From Leptospira sp. (GTDB taxonomy: Bacteria > Spirochaetota > Leptospiria > Leptospirales > Leptospiraceae), in the NCBI GenBank assembly GCA_025457985.1, contig JALOTI010000086.1, positions 1 to 13,697 on the forward strand: a DNA stretch of 13,697 nt. Reading direction: 5' to 3'. Below are positions 7,610-13,697 of this stretch, piece after piece. The number at the start of each line of letters is the position of its first letter. Positions within the stretch are counted from its first letter, which is position 1. The notes below the pieces were generated by a model. That model was not told where the DNA came from, made no database searches, and saw only the letters and a list, made by a program, of their open reading frames with translations. The position numbers and the translations under genes are program-made.

Positions 7610-7978
7610 ATGTCAAAAAAAGTTATGGTACCTACGATTACAGAACACGGTGTGATTGCTACTATCTTGGGAAAAGAAACAGCATTCAATGGCACACTCG
7701 CTTTTAAAAAACCACTTCAGATCTCTGGTGATTTTACAGGAGAGATAATCTCTGAAGGTTATTTAGTTATAAGCGAAGGAGCAAGGGTAAAGGCAAATAT
7801 CAAAGCTGGCACCGTTGTTGTCGGCGGAACCATCATCGGTAATGTGACCGCAACACAAAGACTTGAGATGCTTTCTACGGGAAAGGTTCAAGGAAATATC
7901 CGCACTTCCAAACTTCAAATAGCTGACGGTGTTGTTTTTGATGGGAATTGCGAAATGCTAAGTAACGAAGAGACTTAG
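7610..7978 (+). CDS. Bactofilin family cytoskeletal protein
   Basis: The 122-residue protein is almost entirely short beta repeats with Gly, Val and Ile at regular spacing, for example FNGTLAFKKPLQISGDFTGE, LVISEGARVKANIKAG and TVVVGGTIIGNV. This is the right-handed beta-helix pattern of bactofilins (DUF583), flanked by short disordered tails. Length and architecture are normal for the family. Bactofilins polymerise without nucleotide and scaffold cell-wall or shape enzymes at the inner face of the membrane; in Leptospira, bactofilins have been linked to cell shape. No transmembrane segment is present. The start is five bases after the preceding stop, with AGGA (7603-7606) unusually close (three bases) to the ATG. 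Co-transcription with the small TPR gene and the histidine kinase is likely. Confidence 0.92.
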   Translation: MSKKVMVPTITEHGVIATILGKETAFNGTLAFKKPLQISGDFTGEIISEGYLVISEGARVKANIKAGTVVVGGTIIGNVTATQRLEMLSTGKVQGNIRTSKLQIADGVVFDGNCEMLSNEET

Positions 7979-7982
7979 TTGT

Positions 7983-9770
7983 TTGTGGCAATTTCATCCC
8001 TATAGTCTTTTACTCCTTCTTTCTTTTGGTTTAAATGGTTTGTTGGGACTTTTAGTCCTAACAAGCTTCCGCCTAAATCTTGTTAAATACTTACTGATAC
8101 TCGTCTTAGGTTCATTATTGTGGACTGGTGCTTACGCTATAGACTTTGCATACATTGATGCAGATCTGCACCGATTTTTTATATCGATTCTTTACATCGG
8201 TGTGTCGATTGCCAGTGTTGGAAACATTTTGCTTGCAATAGAATTTACCGGAAATCAAAAACTCTTAACGAGAAACTTTTGGATTTTAATTCTTATCCAA
8301 CCAGTTTTTACCTTGGGAGTTGTAGTTTTAGATCCTATTTTTAAAACATTAATTCTAGATACATATATTCTAACAATTAACAATCGAATCCAATGGATTC
8401 AGGTGATAAACACTGGTGGATTTTTTGCAAGTTTTGGGATCTCAGCATTATGGACGGTGTTTGTTGCTTTTTTACTATTTAGAGCTTACTTTACTACCAA
8501 TCTAAGATCTGAAAAGAATAGGTATTTATTTTTTTTCTTTTCATGTGTTACACTTTGGATTCCTTCCACTTGTCACTATCTCGGGTTTAGGCCATTAGAA
8601 GGTATAAATATAACTCCTGTTATGTTATCATTTCAGGTGCTATTTATCTTCTTTGCCATAGGTTACTATCGTATGTTTGATTTGGTTCCCTTGGTCCGAA
8701 GTGAGATTGTGGATGAACTTGCTGAAGCAGTTGTGATTTTGGACGGAGGAGAACGAGTTGTAGATTGGAATCTATCTGCTGATCAATTGTTTTCCGAAGG
8801 CAAAGTTCAAAATCGATTTGTAAAATACAGTCAGTTCTTTTCCAGATATCCAGAATTTAGCCAAAAGATTCAAAATCTTTCTGAAAAACGAATCGTTACA
8901 AAATGGACTTGGACAACGAACGAACAAATATTTGAAGTTTCAGCCAAACAGATCCGAGATACAAACCGAAAAAAAATTGGTTTAGTAATCGTACTTCATG
9001 ATGTAACAGAACAAAAAAAGACAGAAAAACAATTAGCAGATATCAACAGAGAATTGATTGCATCAAATGGAACTAAGGATCGATTTCTTTCCATAATTTC
9101 CCATGATTTACGTGGTCCACTTGCGGGAATCAAAATGTTACTTAAGATTCTAAACGACGATGTCAAAAAGAACGATGAGAGTATTGCTCCGATGACCCAG
9201 GCGCTTGTTGATGCTACGGAATCGGTTTTTTCCTTATTAGAAAACCTTTTGGAATGGGCGAAGATGCAGAGAGGTAAGGAAGAATTTCGTCCGCATTACT
9301 ATCGACTAGAGAATATTGTTTATGAATGTATCGATCTTTTTGAATTGAATGCTTTCTCAAAATCCATTGTATTTGATATACAAATTCCTTCTCAAGCTAT
9401 GGTTTACTGTGATGACAGGATGATTGTAACTGTTCTAAGAAATTTACTGTCAAATGCCTTAAAATTCAGTCATAAAAATAGTCAGATCCATATACATGCG
9501 GATGAATTGGAAGAGGAATGGAAAGTCAGTGTTATCGATTCTGGCGTCGGAATGACCAAAGAAAAGGTCACAAAATTATTCCAATCTGGTGAAGATGTAA
9601 AGTCTATAGGAACAATGGGAGAGACAGGGAACGGTATAGGACTACTTCTTTCGCGTGAATTTTTAGTTATGAATCGTGGAAAGATCTCGGCAGAAAGTGA
9701 TGGAAAAAATGGATCAACATTTTCTTTTACGGTTCCCAAAAAACCAGAATTAGGTGGAGAAAACGAATGA
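7983..9770 (+). CDS. Membrane sensor histidine kinase (7TM-PAS-HisKA-HATPase)
   Basis: The protein has 595 residues. Residues about 8-230 contain seven hydrophobic segments matching the N-terminal 7TM domain of histidine kinases. A PAS-like domain follows at about 238-345 (AVVILDGGERVVDWN ... LHDVTEQKK). The HisKA H-box FLSIISHDLRGPL has the phospho-accepting His374. The HATPase domain has the N-box RNLLSNALKF (486-495), G1 DSGVGM (519-524) and G2 GNGIGL (549-554). The kinase should therefore be active. There is no receiver domain and no response regulator nearby, so its partner is elsewhere. The start is TTG 7983: it is the only start codon in frame after the TAA at 7959-7961 and before the first membrane helix, and it gives MWQFHPYSLLLLL. 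The gene begins four bases after the bactofilin stop and overlaps the next SDR by four bases. Confidence 0.94.
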   Translation: MWQFHPYSLLLLLSFGLNGLLGLLVLTSFRLNLVKYLLILVLGSLLWTGAYAIDFAYIDADLHRFFISILYIGVSIASVGNILLAIEFTGNQKLLTRNFWILILIQPVFTLGVVVLDPIFKTLILDTYILTINNRIQWIQVINTGGFFASFGISALWTVFVAFLLFRAYFTTNLRSEKNRYLFFFFSCVTLWIPSTCHYLGFRPLEGINITPVMLSFQVLFIFFAIGYYRMFDLVPLVRSEIVDELAEAVVILDGGERVVDWNLSADQLFSEGKVQNRFVKYSQFFSRYPEFSQKIQNLSEKRIVTKWTWTTNEQIFEVSAKQIRDTNRKKIGLVIVLHDVTEQKKTEKQLADINRELIASNGTKDRFLSIISHDLRGPLAGIKMLLKILNDDVKKNDESIAPMTQALVDATESVFSLLENLLEWAKMQRGKEEFRPHYYRLENIVYECIDLFELNAFSKSIVFDIQIPSQAMVYCDDRMIVTVLRNLLSNALKFSHKNSQIHIHADELEEEWKVSVIDSGVGMTKEKVTKLFQSGEDVKSIGTMGETGNGIGLLLSREFLVMNRGKISAESDGKNGSTFSFTVPKKPELGGENE

Positions 9771-10618
9771 AAAAAATTGTAATTACGGGCGCAACAGACG
9801 GAATCGGAAAGATTTCTGCGATTGAAATTGGTAAAATGGGTTACCACTTAATCTTGATTGGGCGGAATGAAGGAAAGTTAAAGAATCTTAGAGAAAATGC
9901 TTTAAAAGATGTTTCGAACGTAGACCTTTTTACCTGTGATCTTTCTTCTGTTAAAGATACTATTTCCTTAGGCCAAACTCTAAGTAAAAAATACAAAGAA
10001 CTAGATGTTTTATTAAATAATGCGGGTGCGTTTTTTTCGGAATATCAACTCACACCGGAAGGAATTGAATCGACATTTGCGCTCAATCATTTGAATTATT
10101 TTATCCTTGCCAATCAGCTTCTACCTTCACTAAGAGCATCTAAGGAAGCACGGATTGTGAATGTAGCATCTCGTGCGCATATGGGCGTTGAACTGGAATT
10201 TCAAAACTTATTGGGTGAGAAAAAATACTCTGGTTGGAAACAATACCAACGCTCTAAGCTGATGAATATTTACTTTACATATGAATTGGCAGAACGGTTG
10301 AAATCAACTCATGTGACAGTCAATTGTTTGCATCCAGGTTTTGTTAAAACTAAGTTTGGTCATAATAATAAAGGAATAGCGAAATCTCTTGTCCAATGGG
10401 GGCAAAACTTATTTGCTATCTCAGAAGAAAGCGGAGCAAAAACATCCATTTATTTAGCAACAAGTTCTGACGTACAAAATGTCACTGGAAAATACTTTTC
10501 TAGCCAAAAAGAGAAAAAAAGTTCTGATGTAAGTTACGATGTGTCAGTAAGACAAAAATTGTGGCAATATACTGTCTCTCTTCTCAAAGAAAAATTTAAT
10601 TTCGAAGTAAATATATGA
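9767..10618 (+). CDS. SDR of the retinol-dehydrogenase-like type
   Basis: A 283-residue SDR. It has the cofactor loop TGATDGIG (7-14), Asp-Leu at 58-59, NNAG (84-87), Asn107/Asn110 region LNHLN, catalytic Ser135 (VASRAH), Tyr160 and Lys164 (YQRSK), and HPG (189-191). The phrases GIESTFALNHL, IVNVASRAH and VNCLHPGFVKT, and the longer C-terminus after the PG motif, resemble the retinol dehydrogenase/WWOX-like branch rather than FabG. GRN at 32-34 after strand 2 favours NADP(H). The substrate is unknown, but lipid-like aldehydes or ketones are plausible. ATG overlaps the histidine kinase stop (ATGA), with GGAG at 9756-9759 at good spacing. The cupin start overlaps its own stop in the same way, so the three genes are probably translationally coupled. 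Confidence 0.92.
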   Translation: MKKIVITGATDGIGKISAIEIGKMGYHLILIGRNEGKLKNLRENALKDVSNVDLFTCDLSSVKDTISLGQTLSKKYKELDVLLNNAGAFFSEYQLTPEGIESTFALNHLNYFILANQLLPSLRASKEARIVNVASRAHMGVELEFQNLLGEKKYSGWKQYQRSKLMNIYFTYELAERLKSTHVTVNCLHPGFVKTKFGHNNKGIAKSLVQWGQNLFAISEESGAKTSIYLATSSDVQNVTGKYFSSQKEKKSSDVSYDVSVRQKLWQYTVSLLKEKFNFEVNI

Positions 10619-10977
10619 AATACCACCACCAAACAAAGCCTATATCAATTCCTGTTCCAGGCGGGAAAACAATCGAAGAACATTTTGGTATTCCTTCGAC
10701 AAATACTTCCGATATTTCGATCGCACATATGGTGGCTCCTCCTGGTTGGGGTGAGCCTTTTCAAACTCCTGAGTTCGATGAATGGACATTAATGGTTTCG
10801 GGCAAAAAACAGATCGAAGTGGATGGGAAAGTTGTAATATTAAATGCTGGTGAATCAATCCAAATTCATAAAGGAACAAGAGTGCGTTATTCGAATCCTT
10901 TTGATGAACCAGCAGAATATTGGTCTGTATGTAAACCCGCTTTCCGAATAGAGATTGTTCATCGTGAAGAGTTCTGA
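10615..10977 (+). CDS. Small single-domain cupin, metal ligands largely missing
   Basis: A 120-residue protein with one cupin beta-barrel. Motif 1 corresponds to about 43-66 (PGWGEPFQTPEFDEWTLMVSGK) and motif 2 to about 78-95 (NAGESIQIHKGTRVRYSN). In ordinary cupins motif 1 contributes HxH and Glu, and motif 2 one His. Here the HxH position reads as acidic and aromatic residues (EFDEW), and the motif 2 His is replaced in the VRYSN segment; only His85 lies nearby, at a different place. It may bind a small ligand without metal, or use Glu54/Glu57/His85 in an unusual way. The fold call is good; the function is unknown. It overlaps the preceding SDR by four bases and the following phosphatase by 14 to 23, so it is embedded in the operon. 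Confidence 0.82.
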   Translation: MKYHHQTKPISIPVPGGKTIEEHFGIPSTNTSDISIAHMVAPPGWGEPFQTPEFDEWTLMVSGKKQIEVDGKVVILNAGESIQIHKGTRVRYSNPFDEPAEYWSVCKPAFRIEIVHREEF

Positions 10978-12280
10978 GCATTCAGAGTTACAATTACTCC
11001 TTGATAAAATGACAGAAGTTTCTGTCAAAAAAGGAGATTTGATCATAGAACAGTTTTCCCTTGGAGATACTTTTTATTATATAAAGTCTGGATCTGTCCG
11101 TGTTTGGAAATATCTTGATCCATCAAAAGAAGAAGTGTTAGATATAGGTGATTTAGGTGCTGGTGAATATTTTGGTGAAATAGCACTGATAGATTCTGCT
11201 CCAAGAACGGTAAATATAACAGCCCAGGAAGACTCTTTACTTTTTGTGCTAACGAGAACTTCGTTTTATGAACTCATTGAAACAAATCCTAAAACAACCT
11301 TAACAATTTTAAAAATACTAACGGCAAGAATACGGAATTCCGAACAAAGAGAAAACACTGTCCTCATCGAAAAAAATAAACACCTGATTACCAAAAACAA
11401 ACAACTTGGTGATGCCCTAAAAGAGCTGAAAAAAAATGAAGAGATTCGATTGGGTCTTATGGAGGAGTTAAAGAAGCAGAATGAAACTTTGGAAGAAATG
11501 GTCAAAGAGCGAACTGCTAAGTTAATGAACTCGCTTAAGATAATCCAAGAAGATTTAGAAACTGCAAAGACCATTCAGAGAAACATTCTACCACTTGGGA
11601 TTAGAAAAATTGCACAACTAGACTTTAGTTCTGCGTTTGAGCCGATGAGTGAAGTGGGGGGAGATGTATTTGACGTCGTACGTATTGGAGATTCAAAAAT
11701 TCGGTTGTTCTTGGCGGATGCCATCGGACACGGTGTCCAGGCAGCGCTCATTACAATGGCAATCAAAGCAGAATTTGATCACTTAAAATTTGAAGCCCAA
11801 ACTCCTGCTGATGTTTTATACTCGCTGAATCAAATTTTTATCGATCGATATGGGAAAAAATCGAATCAGTTTACTGCAGTCATTGTAGATGCGGAACTAT
11901 CAAAAAATGAAATCGTGTATGCTTGTGCTGGTCACAATGACCCTTATATTATCAGCAAAAACAATATAATTCCTCTTACTGAGTCCGGAGTGATGTTAGG
12001 ATTAGAAAAAGACGTTGAGTATCTTAACTATTCCTTGCCATTTCAGTTTGGTGATAGTTTGTTTATGATATCGGATGGATACTTAGAACAAGAAAATGAT
12101 TCCGGTGAATTTTTAGGGGAACAAAATCTTTTGGAAATTTTTAGAGCTTCAATGAATCAAAATTTGAATTTAAGCCAAACCGTGGATTATTTAATGGAGC
12201 GATTTCATACCTTCCGAGGCAAAGAGCCAATGATGGATGATGTTACCATACTGGGAATTGGAACTAGAGTAGAAAGTTAG
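10964..12280 (+). CDS. Cyclic-nucleotide-binding SpoIIE/PP2C-type Ser/Thr phosphatase
   Basis: The protein has 438 residues from GTG 10964. TTG 10955 would add three residues, but the weak AGAGA at 10950-10954 is spaced for the GTG. Residues about 10-120 are a cNMP-binding domain with the phosphate-binding cassette FGEIALIDSAPRT (70-82), including Glu72 and Arg81, so cAMP or cGMP binding looks possible. A long charged coiled coil follows (about 122-207), ending in the linker AKTIQRNILP seen in RsbU-like proteins. The SpoIIE phosphatase domain has GGD (232-234), ADAIGHG (251-257), AGH (about 323), SDG (370-372) and DDVT (425-428), all the metal-binding aspartates being present. It should be an active cytoplasmic phosphatase switched by cyclic nucleotide through the coiled coil. 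In RsbU-like pathways the substrate is a phosphorylated STAS protein; none is encoded here. Confidence 0.93.
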   Translation: MKSSEHSELQLLLDKMTEVSVKKGDLIIEQFSLGDTFYYIKSGSVRVWKYLDPSKEEVLDIGDLGAGEYFGEIALIDSAPRTVNITAQEDSLLFVLTRTSFYELIETNPKTTLTILKILTARIRNSEQRENTVLIEKNKHLITKNKQLGDALKELKKNEEIRLGLMEELKKQNETLEEMVKERTAKLMNSLKIIQEDLETAKTIQRNILPLGIRKIAQLDFSSAFEPMSEVGGDVFDVVRIGDSKIRLFLADAIGHGVQAALITMAIKAEFDHLKFEAQTPADVLYSLNQIFIDRYGKKSNQFTAVIVDAELSKNEIVYACAGHNDPYIISKNNIIPLTESGVMLGLEKDVEYLNYSLPFQFGDSLFMISDGYLEQENDSGEFLGEQNLLEIFRASMNQNLNLSQTVDYLMERFHTFRGKEPMMDDVTILGIGTRVES

Positions 12281-12283
12281 GAG
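12279..12283 (+). promoter_or_regulatory. Ribosome binding site fixing the TTG start at 12291
   Basis: AGGAG overlaps the TAG stop of the phosphatase gene and sits seven bases before TTG 12291. This supports that start, which places a hydrophobic helix at the very N-terminus of the acyltransferase. Confidence 0.6.
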
Positions 12284-12290
12284 AATTACG

Positions 12291-13178
12291 TTGGGACTTA
12301 TTATTGCATATTTACTATTTATTCTGAATTTACTTTGGCTGATCCCTATAATCTATCCAGTATATTTTTTAAAGTTGATCCCAATTGCATCGATACGTAA
12401 GCAGGTGGATGCCTTTTTGGTTTGGATTGGTGAGATTTGGATCCAAAACAACTATCGAATTTCTCAAATCCTTTTTGGTGTTCAATTTGAAATTCATACG
12501 GAAGATTGGAGCCACTTATCAACGAATGGGCGTTACATGTTGGTATGCAATCACCAGTCTTGGTCTGATATCTATATCATTCAATCAGTTTTAAATCGAA
12601 AAATTCCACTGATTCGGTTTTTTATTAAAGAACAATTAAAATATGTTCCAATACTTGGAACAGCTTGGTTGGCCCTGGACTTTCCATTTGTAAAACGAAG
12701 CTCTAAAAAAGATCTGATTAAAAATCCGGAACTGGCAAACCAAGATCTACAGAATGTAAGAAATGTTTGTAAAAAATTCATTGGATACCCATTTTCAATT
12801 CTTAACTTTGTGGAAGGAACGAGGAGGACTCCAGAAAAGGTAGCTAAAATCGCAAAAAAAAATCCTTACAATCACTTGTTACGTGCTCATAGCAGTGGTA
12901 TTTCCGTGGTTTCAACTGCATTAAAAAATGAGTTGGATGGGTACATAGACCTAACAATCGTTTATCCAAAAGAAAATCCAAGTTTTTTAGATCTGATGTC
13001 TGGAGAAATTAAAAAGGTAAAAGTATTCATAAATTTTATTCCCGTGAAGGATATCCCAATTGAAGAGAATGAAAATTTAGCTCCTTTATCTAAGGCGATG
13101 AAACGTTGGATCGATGAGAGGTGGAAGAAAAAAGATGAACTATTATCACAAGAAAAAGAGACAAAGTATGAATCCTAA
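12291..13178 (+). CDS. PlsC-like membrane acyltransferase (1-acylglycerol-3-phosphate acyltransferase family)
   Basis: The 295-residue protein begins with a hydrophobic segment (about 3-30) that would anchor it in the inner membrane. The catalytic motif NHQSWSDI (87-94) provides His88 and Asp93 of the HX4D signature. The second block FFIKEQLKYVPILGTAW (110-126) and the glycerophosphate-binding FVEGTRR (173-179) follow. These blocks, and the length, most resemble the YihG/lysocardiolipin-acyltransferase branch rather than short PlsC enzymes. The family transfers an acyl chain from acyl-ACP or acyl-CoA to a lysophospholipid or lysophosphatidic acid. The C-terminus is charged (about 270-295). 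The start is TTG with a strong AGGAG. It overlaps the next gene by 11 bases. Whether this is the main LPA acyltransferase or a secondary remodelling enzyme cannot be told. Confidence 0.9.
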   Translation: MGLIIAYLLFILNLLWLIPIIYPVYFLKLIPIASIRKQVDAFLVWIGEIWIQNNYRISQILFGVQFEIHTEDWSHLSTNGRYMLVCNHQSWSDIYIIQSVLNRKIPLIRFFIKEQLKYVPILGTAWLALDFPFVKRSSKKDLIKNPELANQDLQNVRNVCKKFIGYPFSILNFVEGTRRTPEKVAKIAKKNPYNHLLRAHSSGISVVSTALKNELDGYIDLTIVYPKENPSFLDLMSGEIKKVKVFINFIPVKDIPIEENENLAPLSKAMKRWIDERWKKKDELLSQEKETKYES

Positions 13179-13697
13179 GTTCCGTTTTGATTTTCTTCAG
13201 CTGTTGATTGGAATCCTTGGATTCGTTCTATTGACAAATTGCAAATCGATTGATCCACTTCCTTACAATCCAGCGATAAAACCAGATTTTACCGGTATTT
13301 ATGAGAAGAATTCCTATTTAAAAGATGCCAAGTTAATCGCAAAAGGAAAAGTAAATGGTCTCGAGTCTTTGGATTTGGACGATGAGGGTAATATTTATGG
13401 TGGCGATTCGAAAGGTAATATTATAAAAATCAACCCGCTTGGAGAGGTATTTTACATAACGAATACTGGGGGAAGACCTCTTGGTGTACAATTTGATAAA
13501 AAACAAAACCTAATTGTTGCGGATGCTTACAAAGGACTTTTGTCAATTTCGAAAAACGGTGATCTTCTAGTTCTTGTGGATGAGTTTGAAGGGAAAAAAT
13601 TTAAATTTGCGGACGATTTGGATATTTCTTCTGATGGAAAAATTTATTTTTCTGATGCCAGTATCTATGAACAAAAAGACTATCTATATGATTTATT
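13168..13697 (+). CDS. Lipoprotein with SMP-30/strictosidine-synthase-like beta-propeller, 3' end cut by window edge
   Basis: A frame starting at ATG 13168 is open to the last base (176 codons visible). AAAGAG (13155-13160) lies seven bases upstream. The N-terminus has basic residues, a hydrophobic core (about 9-22) and LLTNC, with Cys25 as the likely lipidated residue. LTNC is a loose lipobox of the spirochaete kind. The mature part carries propeller-type repeats: GLESLDLDDEGNIYGGD, PLGVQFDKKQNLIVADAYKGL and FADDLDISSDGKIYFSDAS. The last two resemble the substrate- and metal-site strands of the SMP-30/gluconolactonase/strictosidine synthase (APMAP-like) family. The protein is probably exported and membrane-anchored; its reaction is unknown. 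It overlaps the acyltransferase gene by 11 bases. Confidence 0.85.
   Translation, partial: MNPKFRFDFLQLLIGILGFVLLTNCKSIDPLPYNPAIKPDFTGIYEKNSYLKDAKLIAKGKVNGLESLDLDDEGNIYGGDSKGNIIKINPLGEVFYITNTGGRPLGVQFDKKQNLIVADAYKGLLSISKNGDLLVLVDEFEGKKFKFADDLDISSDGKIYFSDASIYEQKDYLYDL

Noticed and set aside
9482..9847. 121-codon open frame on the minus strand
   Set aside because: It lies opposite the well-supported histidine kinase and SDR junction, has no recognisable domain, and is explained as a shadow of the coding strand.
10640..10981. 113-codon open frame on the minus strand opposite the cupin
   Set aside because: The cupin frame has family motifs and coupled overlaps with both neighbours. The antisense frame has no motif or ribosome binding site of note.
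12854..12862. Nine-A tract in the acyltransferase gene (also 8-base A or T runs at 4255-4262, 6445-6452, 8529-8536 and 11429-11436) as phase-variable sites
   Set aside because: Runs of this length are expected in AT-rich coding DNA. All lie in intact frames, and none coincides with the frame break at 6168-6187.

Overview
The window reads as a stretch of chromosome from a spirochaete of the Leptospira group, most likely a saprophytic or environmental species. This is inferred from gene content and style, not from a database match. The DNA is AT-rich, there are GTG and TTG starts, and one gene encodes a spirochaete-type lipoprotein with a loose lipobox. Large kinase/ATPase/GAF/SpoIIE-phosphatase fusions, small adenylate-cyclase-tail TPR proteins and bactofilins are also typical of that group. 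Every gene is on the + strand.

Layout. Positions 1-465 hold the end of a PilZ-domain gene cut by the window edge. It overlaps by 4 bases a classical short-chain dehydrogenase (462-1226). After the only real gap (1227-1282, with a weak AT-rich hairpin) comes a giant signalling gene, 1283-6989, encoding protein kinase, STAND/AAA ATPase, helical repeats, GAF, SpoIIE/PP2C phosphatase and TPR. It is split by a +1 frame change at 6168-6187. Immediately downstream is a tightly packed series: acpS (6999-7382), a 73-residue TPR protein (7383-7604), a bactofilin (7610-7978), a 7TM-PAS histidine kinase (7983-9770), a second SDR (9767-10618), a cupin (10615-10977), a cyclic-nucleotide-binding SpoIIE phosphatase (10964-12280), a PlsC-type acyltransferase (12291-13178), and the start of a beta-propeller lipoprotein that leaves the window (13168-13697). 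Gaps are at most 10 bases and many genes overlap, so this looks like one or two long operons.

How the genes fit together. The region mixes signal transduction (PilZ, kinase/phosphatase fusion, histidine kinase, cNMP-phosphatase) with lipid and envelope functions (AcpS, acyltransferase, bactofilin, two SDRs, lipoprotein). No response regulator, STAS-domain or anti-sigma protein is present, so the targets of these signalling proteins lie elsewhere.

The most striking point is the break in the giant gene. The zero frame ends at the heptamer CTT TGA C (6185-6191), the same heptamer used for +1 programmed frameshifting in prfB (release factor 2). Slipping there restores the conserved SpoIIE sequence and reunites the four metal-binding aspartates of the phosphatase. 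The upstream Shine-Dalgarno-like stimulator known from prfB is absent. Programmed frameshifting, a recent inactivating indel and a sequencing error therefore all remain possible.
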